DNA of 64,000 nucleotides from Tigriopus japonicus (GCA_010645155.1 CM021312.1:5287158-5351157); one strand, 5' to 3'. Positions 12,701 through 24,747 are shown, counted from the stretch's first letter. Numbers and translations: made by a program. Notes: generated from the letters alone by a model not told the origin.

Positions 12701-15700
12701 GGAACAAATTAGGTCAACCACCTTTTGAACTCTGACCTTCAAGCGCGAAGCCTTTTCTTTCACTTGAACTTCATTTGAGATGTTTAAAATAAGGATAAAT
12801 TGCCTCGATAACCTAATGGAATAATCAACCCCCATTGATGTTAAAACTTAAAAAAACTCATTGACGAACATCTCAATGACCAAGAAGTCTCAAACGATAT
12901 ACTACTTTATTTGCCAACCAGATTTGTGAGTCGGCCTTTTTTGTCTTCCTCAGCTGTGTCTTCAGAGCCCGCCCGCTCCTCTCCTCCTGAAGAGGGCGGG
13001 ATCGTGTCCACGACAGTTGAAGCACTTGAGGGTCATGACCAGAGCGCTGTGGGTGGAGGGGGCGGGGGCAGTGGCTCGCACCACCTCTTAAGCCTTCCCT
13101 CCGTCGGTGTTGGTGGTAATTTGAGCCAAACCTAAAGCAATTGTGAATAATACTCACTCACACCTGCACAACCCAGGACCTACGTACTTAACAATAACGT
13201 TAGACTGATAAGAGATATATATGTCTTCTTGGAATGTGCAATATGCAGCCTTAACGTATTGTTATTAACTCCAGAGTTATGCCTTCCTCTCCATACGTAA
13301 CAATGCAACGCCCCAACTGACCCTGCCCCTTTCGATACTTCCTCTCCCGCTTACTTGGGTTTCTGAATTACGATTGCATTTGGACATGATTTTGGTTTCT
13401 TTCTTAATCATCTAACCGGATTTGCTTGTTCGTTTGGAATACGTTTGCTTCATTTCAATCTTTCCCTTGAAGGTGCACCTGGTTTCAACAATGGAAATGG
13501 AGACGATCCCCCAAATCGAGGCAACAAGAGTGAAGCTGAAATCAATGGCAACGAAAGCACCAACCAGATCAGTGGCAAGGTGGGATTTCATGAAGTGCAA
13601 AAATTTAAAAATCGGGCTATTTCAAGCTCCTACAGATGAACACATTTGTACTCTCATGTTAATAGATTCATTGGATTTCGTGCTTTTCAGATGAACACCC
13701 ACTTTATGAAGAAGCTTCCGAAAGGAGCCGAGGCCTCGAATATTCTGGTGGGCGAATTGAACGTTCTGGATAAACCACTCTCCGCATTTATTCGTCTGAG
13801 TGAGTCCGCCTTTTTGGGTGATTTGACAGAGGTCCCCGTTCCAACTCGATTTATCTTCATTCTCTTGGGCCCACCCGTAAGTATTATGGATGATGATTAC
13901 TTTGGTTGACATTATTATGTGAGGAGTTGAAAACATTAGCACGATAATAAACCAAGTCTATGAAACTTTGACGAAACCAATCCAAGTACTCAAGCGATCT
14001 CACGATCACATAAACCCTTAATTGACGCCGCAAAATCAATTGATTTGAAGCGGAGTGGAGTACATCCATGCCCCGATTAATTCTAGACTATCTTTAGAAA
14101 CTTAGTTCCAAGTGGCAACACACTTTCTTCAAGATATCGTCCATAGACCAGATCCTTTTGTCCTCTCAGATTACCAAACAATTGGTTGAGCAGATACGAG
14201 TCCACAGACTCGTTATTCGGCTCAATGCCAGCCTTTCGACTACAATAGATGAACACCGAATGAGTCTCCAGTCATGGCCTAGTTCTCCATTCACTTATCT
14301 GCTCAAACGTACACGTGCTAGAATCTAGACCGATCCATAACTTGGCTCTTTGGGCTTTTAGGGTGACAATGTAACAAATGTGGGCCGTTATCACGAGATT
14401 GGCCGAGCTGTAGCCACAATTATGTCCGATGAGGTGTTTCACGATGTCGCTTACAAAGCGAAGAAGCGTGAGCATCTTTTGGCGGGATTGGACGAGTTCC
14501 TGGATGCTGTCACAGTTCTTCCTCCGGGTGAATGGGATCCTTCTATTCGGATTGAACCTCCGCAATTGGTTCCTTCCCAAGAGAACCGGAAGAAGCCCAA
14601 AAAGGAAGTAGAGATCGTGGATGAAGAAGAAGAGGAACGGAAACAGAGAGAAGAGACTGGTTTAGTCCGAACGGGACGTCTTTTTGGAGGCTTGATCAAC
14701 GATGTCAAGCGTATATCCCCATTGTTAGTATCTGAAGCTTCCTGTTGCCAACCCCTTTAAAGTATTGATGAGATTTACGCTTGTTTCCCTTTCAGTTATC
14801 TCTCGGACTTTACAGATGCCATGTCTGTTCAATGTATCGCATCGTTCATTTTTATTTACTTCGCTTGTTTGACTCCAATCATTACTTTTGGGGGCATGTT
14901 GGGAGACGCCACCGAAAACCGAATCGCCGCTATTGAATCCCTCGTATCTGGATTTGTAGTGGGTGTGGTGTATGGATTATTTTCTGGCCAGCCTCTGACT
15001 ATCTTGGGGTCAACTGGGCCCATTCTTGTATTTGAAACCATCCTTTACGACGCTTGCAGGTTGGCTTTTTAAGGGTGTTTTTCCCGTGTGAAAATGATTG
15101 AAGGAAATTTTAAGTTCCGTTTCCTTGTAGAAAATTTGAATGGGAGTATTTACCATTCCGATTTTGCGTCGGAGTTTGGGTGGGCTTGTACTTGCTGATA
15201 CTCGTGGCCACGGATGCCAGTGCTTTCGTGTGTTACATCACTCGATTCACGGAGGAGAACTTTGCCACTTTGATTGCTTTCATCTTTATTAAAAAGGCAA
15301 TTGAGAAGCTCATGCACATCTCGGACAACCAACCCATTCACGAATCGGAATGCTATTGTAAACCGAATCAGAAGGATCTACTTCCCATTTACGGAACATC
15401 TACCGATTTCTTGGCGTTCAACGAAACCAAACCCTACGTGTTTCCGTGCGAGGTAATCTCAATTAAAACACGAATTGGTAGAGTGAGGGTAAAAGAATTT
15501 GTTGTTCCTTTTTTGAAAGTTTATTTTTAAATTTTGTATTGCAAATAACCAAGTTATTGCCCATAAAGTGACAGGCTGAGCAAATAAGAGAAGTAGAAAA
15601 TTCCTTTTTTTGTTACTTTTTTACCTATTTAAAAAACTTTTTGGATCATTTAGAACCTTCCCATTTTTAAGTTAAAATGTTTATCTCAACATTCTGCAAT

Positions 15701-18700
15701 TTTTTCTGCCCTCTAATAATGGAAAATAACTTTTGAGCAAACATAATTCTAAGATTTTTGGAAAAAGATTTTTATAAAAAAGATTTCAAAAAGAAAGATT
15801 TATTTAGATATTGGTCAATCTGATATAAAACACTTCTCAATACTCTATAGGATACGAAAAATTAAGTCTTGGAATCTTAGGTCCCGTTTTTTTTTAATCT
15901 CTGAACAACCACACCATATTAAAACATGATTTTGCTCTTCTATCAGACCGAAAATGTAAAAAAAGCAAGTATTGCCAATTGATTTTGGTTTTAGTTTACC
16001 TCCACCAACGGTACGTTGGTAATGGGAATCCAATCGGTTGGTTGCCATTACTATCCCAATGCCTACTTGATGAGTGTCCTGCTCTTCATTGGCACGTTCT
16101 TGATCGCCTACCATCTCAAGAACTTCAAGACAGCCACCTTCTTTCCCACCAATGTCCGGGCCACGATCTCAGATTTTGCCGTCATCATCGCCATCTTCTC
16201 GATGACTTTGGTCGATTACTTAGTGAGGGTGGACACTCCTAAATTGATGGTTCCCAGCACACTTCGACCCACTTGGAGTGGACGAGGCTGGCTGATCCAT
16301 CCCGTAGGAAACAACCCTTGGTTTACGCCCATTGTGGCCATGTTCCCGGCAATCTTGGCAACCATTCTCATCTTCATGGATCAACAAATCACGGCCGTCA
16401 TTGTGAACAGGAAGGAGCACAAGTTGAAGGTAGGATCCTCATTTCCCCAATTTTGATTCTGGAACTATTGGAACGTAGAAAAGGCCCATCAATCATTAGC
16501 AAATGGTCCTTGTTCTGTGTGCCTCAAAGAAGGGAAATGGAGGGTTTTTGGGATCTACGTATTATGTTTGCTTTCTCCGAGGACCTAAAATTGGTGGCTC
16601 TTGTCAATAATGCATATTGACAACCTTGTCGGAGTGTTGACTGACAATACAGGGCTTTTCGAGCATATTTTCCCTTTGGATTGCAAACGGGATCAAATAG
16701 ACCCTAATGAGTACACAGACCCCATTTTTAGGCCGGGACAATTTTTGACGCATTCTTTTTCTGCTTACAGAAAGGAAGCGGCTATCACTTGGATCTTTTG
16801 ATCGTCATGATCCTGATCGTTTTCTGTTCCATCTTCGGTCTCCCTTGGTTTGTGGCAGCCACTGTGCTCTCCATCAACCACGTTAAATCCTTGACCCGTG
16901 AATCTGAATGTGCTGCACCCGGCGAAAAGCCTCAATTTTTGGGCATCCGGGAACAACGAGTCACCCACGTATTAATCTTTATCTTCATTGGTATCTCTGT
17001 GTTTTTGGGTCCCATGTTGAAGCACATTCCCATGCCAGTGTTGTATGGTGTCTTCTTATACATGGGCGTGGCCTCGTTGAACGGATTACAATTCTTCGAT
17101 CGACTCCTTTTGTTCTTTATGCCGAAAAAATACCAACCGGATCTGCCTTATTTGAGGCGTGTGCCCATCAATCGGGTCCATTTATTCACGTGTGTCCAAT
17201 TTGCGTGTCTCGTCGGCCTTTGGATCATTAAAGACATCAAGGAGACGTCCATCCTCTTTCCAATAATGGTAAGTTTAATGGTTTCCTAAGGATGATTGCA
17301 ATTTTCTGCCGAACTTGATAATTGATCATTTCACGGATTCTTTTCCCCTTTTCAGTTGGTTGTAATGATGGCTGTTAGAAAGTCCCTGGATTTGGTCTTC
17401 AGCAAGACCGAACTCAAGATCCTGGACGACATCCTTCCCGAGTTCAAGCGCAGAGAAAAACTCAACAAAGAAGAACAAGATTCCGAGGTAGGAAATCCAA
17501 CTCCCTAAAGACCAAAGAAAAGACCAACTTTTCCAACTTAAATCTTTTCCTCTGATTTAGGTCGATCCTGATTATGAGGCGGGGCTTGAGAAACGTCGTG
17601 CCAGCCTTCGTTACACCGAATCCAGCGTTGAAGTTCCTTTGGCCAACGGAAATATAATGAAGATCCCCGTCGATTCGGACATCAACATCTCAGAGGAAAT
17701 GAACAAAAGTGGGGTATGGAAGAGCTTTGAAGGAAGCAACTCGGGGGCAGACATCGCAGAAAATCAAGGGTAAATTTGCCCCCAAAATAAGTCTTGCTAT
17801 GGTCAAATCACTTACCACAGATGTTGATTTAGATCATCCTCCCTGAAGAAACGTAAATCTTCCGCGAAACGCATGAGTGTTGTGACAGAGGATGAAGAGG
17901 ACGCTGGTATTCGTATTAAGGTAAACAAGTCTTCCACACAAGGTTTTATTTGGGTCGTTCTCCTGTCGTTTGAGGATTACTTCAAGATAAACCTTAGCTT
18001 AGTCGTAGTTTTCAAGGATTAACAACTGTTAGTTAAAACATAGGTATAGAGAGTATGTACTTCGAGGGCAGCTAATTTCTTGAGCACAAGCCGCCTTTTT
18101 GAGTGTAAATACCACAACTTGACGTGAGTTTTTTCGCACCTGAATTCACGTTTTCTTCTTTCAATTCGATCACCTTGTAGGTTACAGGCGCATCCAGAAG
18201 TACCACACCCACCATTTAGGATATTACCGAGTTCATGATTTATAGTAAGGTTCTTTCGGCTTGCTCTTTATGTGTAGGTAGTAATGAGACCTCAATGAAG
18301 GATCGAGACCAACTCATTGATATTGATTTGCATGTGAAAACCAATGTGTAGACAAAAACGGGACATTGAAGGCTAATCATATTCATCAACCTTTTCTTCT
18401 GGACCGAAATGAAGCTAAAAGAGCCAAGGATAATAATTAAGAAACATTTTTCGAGGTTTTCCGACCGCACTTAGAAGGGTGTGTTGTCGTGTGATGCAGA
18501 TTCTTACTCAAACCCCTTCCAACTCATTTTAATGTCACTATCATTTCCATCGCGATTCTAAATCCAAACTTTCAATTTGATTTTCTGCTTGAAATTAACT
18601 TATTTGACCTCAGCAACGACAAAACAGTTTGTTTCGTGCACTAAAACTTACTTGCTTTCCTAACAAATTTTATTCAATTAGCCAAAATACCAAAATCAAG

Positions 18701-19802
18701 TCAGTTAAATGATACCGGATTGACTTTTTAACAAAGCTGCTGTGTTTTAGAGGTAGCTTTTGACTTATGTGAGTTGTTAAGGGTACGAAGAAGTGTAGTT
18801 AGAAAAAAAGAGATTACTGTCTACATAACCATGTTCAAGTACCGGGTACACCTCCAGTGCTAACTGGGTTTTGTTCAACTAAAAACCGTAGCTCATGCTT
18901 TCAACTGTACCTGAACATTCTTTTTAAACCGCAATCTTATTTCTCCCACTAAGTTTTTCTAACCTCAACAAATCACCTACAAAGACTCTCCCGTATAGTA
19001 AAGTTTAGGATCACTAATTTGAATTGATTTAGTAATACAAAAACTAATTGAATTGGTGCTGTAAAATGTTTGCAAATTAGAGTGACAACACCAAATAACT
19101 GACTTTTATAGGACGATATGTTTTCTTTTGGGTTTAGTCGCTTAACACCCACACACAAACACAAAACAACCTCCTTTCACAATACTCTAATCATTTTCAC
19201 ACTTCCTACAAAATTTGTGCTTCACAATCGTGCAATAAAAATGTCCCATGTCAAGAAAACAATGGGGAACAACTTATTACAACATGCATGTTTACGCACT
19301 GATGAAGAATTTTTCTTTTCCATACTGTTCTCTCATCTCATCGTATTGAAATCAATACAGATCTACAGAGCCGAACATAGATGCATTAGATGGATAAATG
19401 TTTCTCGAAAACAATCGTTTGCACGATCTTTCAGCATTTTTTTTGTTCCTCATGCACCCAGAAAGTGCATGAACTTTCTGTTTCTGTACTTGCCGTCTAG
19501 CCTAAGCAAGCTTTTATTATCTAAAAAAGCATTTGTTTATTTAACGGATAAGCTCTTCCTTCTCTAAATATGCTTGCTCACTCATTTCCCAAGGACAGAC
19601 CCATACTCTTGATTGGATATTCATTGATGTGTTGTAACATGAAACCACTGCAAATGGTTGGTTTTGAAAAACGAATTTCTGACCCCAAAAGATTTTTCTT
19701 TACTCTTTGTTCCAGATCGATCGTCCCAGATCCGAGCATGGAACGGAAGAGGAACGTCGGAAATTGGTCAAGAACGAAAACGACGACGAGACTGTAGTTT
19801 AA
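712..19802 (+). CDS. SLC4-family Na+-coupled bicarbonate transporter (NBC/NDCBE/NDAE1-like), 18 coding exons
   Basis: Plasma-membrane bicarbonate carrier for pH control. Coding exons: 712-818, 6681-6781, 6849-6980, 7785-7811 (27-nt microexon), 9460-9601, 10769-11130, 11612-11728, 13473-13579, 13691-13876, 14362-14723, 14796-15059, 15131-15452, 15995-16429, 16771-17268, 17356-17487, 17561-17769, 17833-17920, then a terminal exon at 19716 (or 18181). All phases agree, giving about 1,225 codons, near the usual 1,050-1,250. The cytoplasmic N-terminal domain (about residues 1-550) carries [27 protein letters not shown] and [14 protein letters not shown]. The membrane domain (about 550-1070) carries [52 protein letters not shown] and [14 protein letters not shown]. 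The loop split between exons 15131 and 15995 has four cysteines and two N-glycosylation sequons, as in Na+-coupled SLC4 members. Arthropods usually have a single NDAE1-type gene, so that is the likeliest class; ion stoichiometry cannot be read from sequence. Confidence 0.95.
819..6680 (+). other. First long intron of the SLC4 gene (5.9 kb)
   Basis: Joining the 712-818 exon to the acceptor at 6680/6681 keeps the frame (phase 2 to phase 1) and places an internal ATG (6691) ten bases into the second coding exon, so a shorter isoform from an internal promoter is possible. I see a TG-rich stretch near 1870-1900 and AG-rich patches, but no convincing gene or transposon in this interval. Confidence 0.4.
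18181..18219 (+). other. Candidate alternative last exon of SLC4 (short tail ending TPTI)
   Basis: After the phase-0 exon ending at 17920, an acceptor ending TTGTAG at 18180 opens a 12-residue tail with a stop at 18217-18219. It gives a product of about 1,209 residues ending ...TTPTI, which is not a classical PDZ ligand. It competes with the 19716 exon for the same donor. The splice sites are good, but usage is unproven. Confidence 0.5.
19716..19802 (+). other. Candidate alternative last exon of SLC4 (tail ending ETVV, PDZ-ligand type)
   Basis: A pyrimidine-rich acceptor ending TTCCAG at 19715 opens a phase-0 exon of 28 codons, charged and ending DDETVV, with a TAA at 19800-19802. E-T-V-V fits the class I PDZ ligand pattern (S/T-x-hydrophobic at the C terminus). 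Vertebrate Na+-coupled SLC4 tails ending ETSL are similar. The product would be about 1,225 residues and could be scaffold-tethered. Confidence 0.7.
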
Positions 19803-20764
19803 AAGAGTGTCGCCCAATCCTAAGTTTAAGAGAAGATTTGGCGGCAGGTTCCTCGACAAGGTGCTTAGATTCATAGTACGACAACATTGAATGACATTGA
19901 TGCTGTACAATACATTTCGCTGTATGTAAATCCTACATAGACCATGACAAGAAAACATTGAGTTGTGAGAATGAGCTTTCAACCCGATTTTGGAAGGTTG
20001 AATTAGCAAGACAACAAAAGCCAAACGAGAGAGCGATCGCATGTTGAGGATAAGGAAGAATCGGATTTCTGAATACGAAAACAAGCACCCCTTCCGTTTA
20101 AATGTAACCCAATACTTGTGAGCGGAATTCCCCAACTAAACATGTAGTATGAGTTTTTTTTCAATACAGTAATAATACTACATTACAGTTTGGTTCACTC
20201 CCCATAGTGAACATGGCATTTGTTGGTGGCCCCCATAAATCCTATTATTTGGGAATCTCGTTTCTGAACTCTAAAGATCAATTGCTGAGATCAAGTCTTT
20301 TACCTCTCACAAAGACTTTATTTGGGGGTTTCGGTTCAATTATGGATGCTCGTAAATCGTACTGTGAGCCACCTCTACCTTTTCAAACCTGATTAAACGG
20401 GTTAAACAACAATCCAATATCCCATTCTCTTCCCTGACCCCATTTTTTTATTTGACCAATATTTTAACCGTGAGGGGTAGAGTCAAATCCACCAACAGTC
20501 AATGATGAAACAGGCCACATATACTACTCATGATGAAAACAATATAACTGTAAGCAGCTGGTGTGAAATAAATTTAACATCGATGCCCAATTTTCCATTT
20601 CAAAAGGTAAACATGTAACCCAATCAAAGCTGGATCATTTTTAGAGCCTGGAATTAAAGATAAAACCAATGGAATATAAGACACACAAATGGGTTCAAAT
20701 GTAAATGAAAAAGTAAAAAGTATAACAAAAAATAGGTAAATTAAAAATTAAACATTTTTAGGGC
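19803..20764. other. Gene-free stretch downstream of SLC4
   Basis: Presumably holds the 3' UTR of the longer SLC4 transcript at its start. No canonical AATAAA is obvious close to the stop. The remainder is AT-rich intergenic sequence with no coding signal I trust. Confidence 0.4.
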
Positions 20765-20943
20765 TGTACAGTACTCAGAGAAGGTATGAAAGGTATCTGA
20801 TACTGTATGTTTTCAAGAGCATTCATGGGCTCTGTCCTAACCCAGGCTTTGAGATTGTAGTGATGTATTTATTGGCCACACTGAGCCCTGTGTAACACGA
20901 GACGAATAAACTCAGTTCGAGTAATGAACTCACGATCTTTACA
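20765..20943 (+). repeat. Putative 5' LTR of a Ty3/gypsy-type element
   Basis: Runs from TGTACA to TTTACA, includes an AATAAA motif (in GACGAATAAACTC), and is followed at 20946 by TGGTGACCCCGA, a plausible tRNA primer-binding site. Its last 60 bases (20884-20943) recur almost unchanged at 22265-22324. The 5' boundary is a guess from the TG...CA rule because the other LTR copy is truncated. Confidence 0.6.
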
Positions 20944-21024
20944 GTGGTGACCCCGACTCGTCGTATGTTTCGACGATTTCTTCCCTCCACGACAATATTC
21001 TGAGTTCGACCAGTATCAATTGCC

Positions 21025-22264
21025 ATGGCTCTGCCCGTGGAGGAAATGACGGCTGCCTTCACTGCGGCTCTTCAAGCCGCAAAGGCCCGGAGCGTGTCGG
21101 TTAAACTACCAAAGTTCACAGACTGGGATGTCGACTTATGGTTCGATCAAGCAGACGCTTGCTTTGCCCTCGCCCGCATTACCCAACAACGAACCAAATA
21201 TAATCATGTACTTTCCATCCTCGATGCATCTATCACGGTGCGTGTCGCTTCCTACATAAGCAATCCCAGCGATGTCAATGAGTACGACGGGCTTCGTTTA
21301 GCCTTATCACGCGCCTTTGGAAAATCTCTGCCGGAGAGATATCGAGAAGCGATGGATATGCGTTTGGGTGACACCCAACCATCCCAATTAATGGAGAAAC
21401 TGGGTCGGTTGTACCAGCTAATGTTCTTGGACAAGATGCCATCCCACATTCGGTGTATGTTGGATCAACTTGACCATTTGTCGAATACTGATCTAGCCGA
21501 AAAAGCCGATTCTCTCCTAGCCATCGGAAAGGCCAGTCGTGACCCTCGTTCGACTCTATTGGTACAACCCGACACAGAGAACCTGCACGCCTCTGGCGAG
21601 CCTTCAACCATTGCAGCTGTCCAATCTAATCACAATCATGTGTACCACACAATAGATGAATACAACATTTGTCTCCCTCATTTTCGGTATGCAAACAAAG
21701 CGAGGAAATGCTACCCAAAATGTCAATTCAAAAACATGACTAAGGCGTCCCTACCGTTCTCGGGTCGTCTATCTTCTCCTAAGGGCGAAAAAAAGCGTTT
21801 TGCCAACGTGGTCTTGCCCGAGCCATTCTCTTCTGCCACTGACCTAAATATCAAACTACCCCCTGGATTCCACGACCAATCACAACGCCAAGCGGTGGTA
21901 ATATACGATAAAGTCAATCAACTGGATTTTGTCGTGGACTCTGGCGCGGCCTACAATCTTATTCCTGCCAACCAAGATGAGAGAAAACTTACACCCGATT
22001 CTTCACTCTTCAGCACAGCAAATGGCATGGCTCTAAAATGTTATGGTCAAAGAGAATTAACGTTAGCTTTCGGTCTGGGGAAGGCATTTAAACACCTTTT
22101 TTTGTGTGTGACGTTCGGGAGCCTTTGCTTGGCTATGATTGCCTACTATCTCACGCCCTGTATGTGGATGCTGTGGGTAATCGTGTTATTGATGCCACTA
22201 CATTCACATCTTCTCACGGTTCTGGTTGCAATGTGCGGATTGTCAATTTCTCATCAAGCTTCAG
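21025..22264 (+). pseudogene. Ty3/gypsy (Mag-like) gag plus protease fragment, frameshifted
   Basis: An open frame from ATG 21025 encodes a retrotransposon Gag (FTDWDVDLWFDQAD, a capsid-type helical region, then SLLAIGKASR). A Cys/His cluster follows (about residues 213-232; CLPHF...ARKCYPKC). Next is a retropepsin active site DSGAAYNLIP at about residues 305-314. Near 22,100 the protease frame shifts: the continuation (REPLLGYDCLLSHALYVDA...IDATTF) is in another frame. Reverse transcriptase, RNase H and integrase are absent, and the sequence passes straight into an LTR remnant. It is therefore an internally deleted, dead copy. Confidence 0.85.
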
Positions 22265-22324
22265 AGCCCTGAGCAACACAAGACGAATAAACTCAGTTCG
22301 AGTAATGAACTCACGATCTTTACA
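22265..22324 (+). repeat. 3' LTR remnant (60-bp direct repeat of the 5' LTR end)
   Basis: Matches 20884-20943 with only a few differences, through AGACGAATAAACTCAG and the final ACGATCTTTACA. Only the distal third of the LTR is present, abutting the protease fragment on one side and a LINE fragment on the other. Confidence 0.85.
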
Positions 22325-22336
22325 AGATCAGTTGTA

Positions 22337-22800
22337 GTGATCGTAGAGGTTTTACGTGCGTTTTGAGAGCAAAAATGAAGCATCCTGAAGGACCTTTTGA
22401 GGTCGACGGTAAAACCATCAATAGTAGTGATGTTATGGCCAATATGCTTGGAGATCAGTTCTCAAGCGTATTTTCAACTCCGAAAAGGGTAGACAGAGTA
22501 GGCCATGACTGTAGCAATGTTGTTGATGAGCCTGGCATTGAAAGTTAGGATAATCCATTGAAGGATTTGGCAGTAACAGATCAAGATGCTTTTGAAGCCA
22601 TCAAGAGCTTAAAGCTCTCGAGTTCACCTGGACCTGATGGTGTGACATCTCAGTTGTTGATGAAATGTTCACAGATTCTTGCTCCTGTTTTCTCCTACTT
22701 GATGCGTTGCATCTTAGATCAGGGCAAGTTTCCCTCCTCTCTAAAGTAGCTCATGTTGTTCCAATTTTTAAGGGCAGATATAAGTCACTCCCTAGTATTT
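22337..22800 (+). pseudogene. Degenerate LINE reverse transcriptase N-terminal fragment
   Basis: Broken frames encode ...DVMANMLGDQFSSVFS..., then AIKSLKLSSSPGPDGVTSQLL, LMRCILDQGKFPSS and, after a stop, AHVVPIFKG. SPGPDG and the VVPIFKG segment are hallmarks of CR1/jockey-type non-LTR reverse transcriptases (domains 0-2). In-frame stops (after GIES and after SLK) and the lack of the catalytic domain show it is dead. Confidence 0.8.
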
Positions 22801-23088
22801 ATTAAAGGTGGGCATTTTATGCAAATAAAAATGGGCAAATAGTCACAAAAATGTACATCAAATAAGGGTTGATTATGCTAAAAAACATGCTAAATAGCGC
22901 CAAATAGTCAAAATAATATGCGAGAAAAAAAGACCAATCTGTACTGTCTTTGGAACTTTATTGTGCAATTTTTACTGGTGCACACTCTTCCATTGAATTA
23001 TCATATTGTCCTTCAAATGGGACTCAGTGAGGCTCATCCGCTTTGAGCTGAGAAGGTCCTTGAAACACGCTCGCAGGACAATAAACAT

Positions 23089-23267
23089 CATTGCTGTCAT
23101 GAAAAAAATATCAATAATGCTCATAACATGTGAATAGAGGGCAATTATGCGTTTTAGGTAAATAAGGGACAATTATGCTAAAACATGCTTAACTTTTTTT
23201 GCCCACAAATTTAAAATGTGTAGTTGATGGGGTAGTTTCATGGAATTTCTTGTGATTGTCTGCTATT
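23089..23267 (+). repeat. Direct repeat unit, copy 1
   Basis: AT-rich, about 180 bp, from CATTGCTGTCATG through AATTATGCGTTTTAGGTAAA to TTGTGATTGTCTGCTAT. It recurs at 24567-24747 with small differences. The two copies flank the inverted-repeat element at 23268-24535. Confidence 0.75.
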
Positions 23268-23301
23268 GACGTTCACGATTCAAAACGTGGTGTGAACACA
23301 G

Positions 23302-23615
23302 CACAGATCATATAATGACTAGATGTCGCATTGGCCCGTACCGTCGGCGAGAGAAAAGTGACACCACTTGGCCCAGCTGCGCTAGCTTCAAAATCTCAGG
23401 GCGACCGCGTGCTCATAAATAACGACGTTCGTTCGCCTCAAGAACAAAGTACGTACGGTACGTTGAGTTTGTTCAGGATTTGGCCACGCTGGCAAAATTT
23501 TGAAAAGTTCGAAATTCCCACCATTTTGGGGTGTAGTGTTATGTACCAGCTGATGAAGCAAAGTTGTCCACCTTTTTCTCGCACGAAGCGAGGTCTAGCC
23601 ATTATATGGTCTGTG
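23302..23615. mobile_element. MITE nested in copy A (about 314 bp)
   Basis: Its ends are inverted repeats: CACAGATCATATAATGACTAG at the left against CACAGACCATATAATGGCTAG as the complement of the right end. The block is absent from the homologous position of the 41839-42439 copy. The target-site duplication is unclear; GNACA-like flanks are seen on both sides. Confidence 0.7.
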
Positions 23616-24105
23616 GTACACAGTACTAAGAGACCCGCTCTATGTAGTAACTTCTTCCGCTTTTTATGCAAGTTTTATCAGTATTTGGTGTTTCCTTTTC
23701 GTTTCATTCTAGAGCCATTTATTCTAACTTCAATTGCTGTGTTCTTGTAATGCACCAAAATTGCATTGGTTTGTCACAACGGTGTTAAAAAGTCCACTAG
23801 TCTGAAACCTTCCCCAACTCCTTTTTTAAGGTCTGAAATTGGTCGCTCTGATTTGGTTGAGGCCCCTCTTGCCTTCTCCTTTTCCCTTTTTCTCCTTCCT
23901 CATATGTGGAGGGTGACTAATTTTGAAACTAAAGTTGACGTTTTAAACGTGTAATAACTTCAAAATGAGGCAAAAATCTTGATGTCCTTAAAATTTAAGA
24001 CTGTTTCTTGAAACAATAAGTAACAATTTGCTGTTAACTGCTGCCAATAACAAATCACTGAGGATGTACCAGAGGCATTCAAACTTAGCAGAGTGAAGAG
24101 CGTAT

Positions 24106-24460
24106 AGAGGTTGTGAAGAATTGTTTGTTGTCCCCCTCAATTCCCGCCCCACCAGCCTGCCGCGTAGACATCGCTAAAGGCCAGCCAGCGTTGTCCGTGC
24201 ACTCGGGAAGAGACAAAACTCAACATAATTTTAACTATTTCGCAATATGTGTGATATTGTACTTACAAATAAGTATCTCATTGTTTACCCATGGAAAAGG
24301 ACATTGGTTGGTGACATTGTGGGCAAATTTACTTGAAATATTTTGTAATTTGTCTCTTTCTAAGTGCCTGGACAGTGCTGGCTGGCCCACAGCGATGTCT
24401 ACGCGGCAGGTCTTGGCAGCGTCCATAGCGAAGGACAACAATCAATTCTTCACAACCTCT
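24106..24460. mobile_element. MITE with long terminal inverted repeats, copy 1 (355 bp)
   Basis: Starts AGAGGTTGTGAAGAATTG and ends with its complement. Homology between the two ends continues inward for roughly 90-100 bp, through GTAGACATCGCT, GGCCAGCCAGC and TGTCC. Comparison with the unoccupied paralogue near 41,920 shows insertion at GCGT-AT-TTTCGG with a 2-3 bp duplication (AT, TA or TAT, ambiguous because the bases overlap the terminus). Confidence 0.85.
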
Positions 24461-24566
24461 ATTTTCGGAATTTCTCTTTTTTTCGCCACAGGTCATGCTA
24501 TAAATGCCGCTTGAAGTCGGTTTTTTCGATTGTCAATTATTTTGGTGGTTAACAGAGTTCAGGAAA

Positions 24567-24747
24567 CATTGCTGTCATGAAAAAATGACAATTATGCTCA
24601 TAATATGTGAATAGAGGGCAATTATGCGTTTTAGGTAAAAAAGGGCCAATTATGCTAAAAAAATATGCTTTATTTTTTTTTGGCCACAAATTTAAAATGT
24701 GTTGTTGATGAGGTAGTTTCATGGAATTTCTTGTGATTGTCTGCTAT
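24567..24747 (+). repeat. Direct repeat unit, copy 2
   Basis: Second copy of 23089-23267. Here the sequence after CTGCTAT is interrupted by the second copy of the 355-bp MITE. Confidence 0.75.

Larger units (their letters stand above)
23268..24535 (+). mobile_element. Inverted-repeat DNA element copy A, itself carrying two other insertions
   Basis: Begins GACGTTCACGATTCAA. Most of its length is the reverse complement of the element at 41839-42439. Relative to that copy it contains two extra blocks, 23302-23615 and 24106-24460, each a separate inverted-repeat element. Its right terminus is damaged: TCGATTG is followed by unrelated sequence rather than the expected terminal repeat. No transposase frame is visible, so it is non-autonomous. 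Confidence 0.75.

Noticed and set aside
19118..19567. 149-codon plus-strand ORF between the two alternative SLC4 last exons
   Set aside because: Composition is Phe/Leu/Ser/Lys-rich as expected of random AT-rich sequence; no recognisable domain.
19578..20135. 185-codon minus-strand ORF overlapping the ETVV exon
   Set aside because: Antisense shadow over the last SLC4 exon and its 3' flank; no domain recognised.
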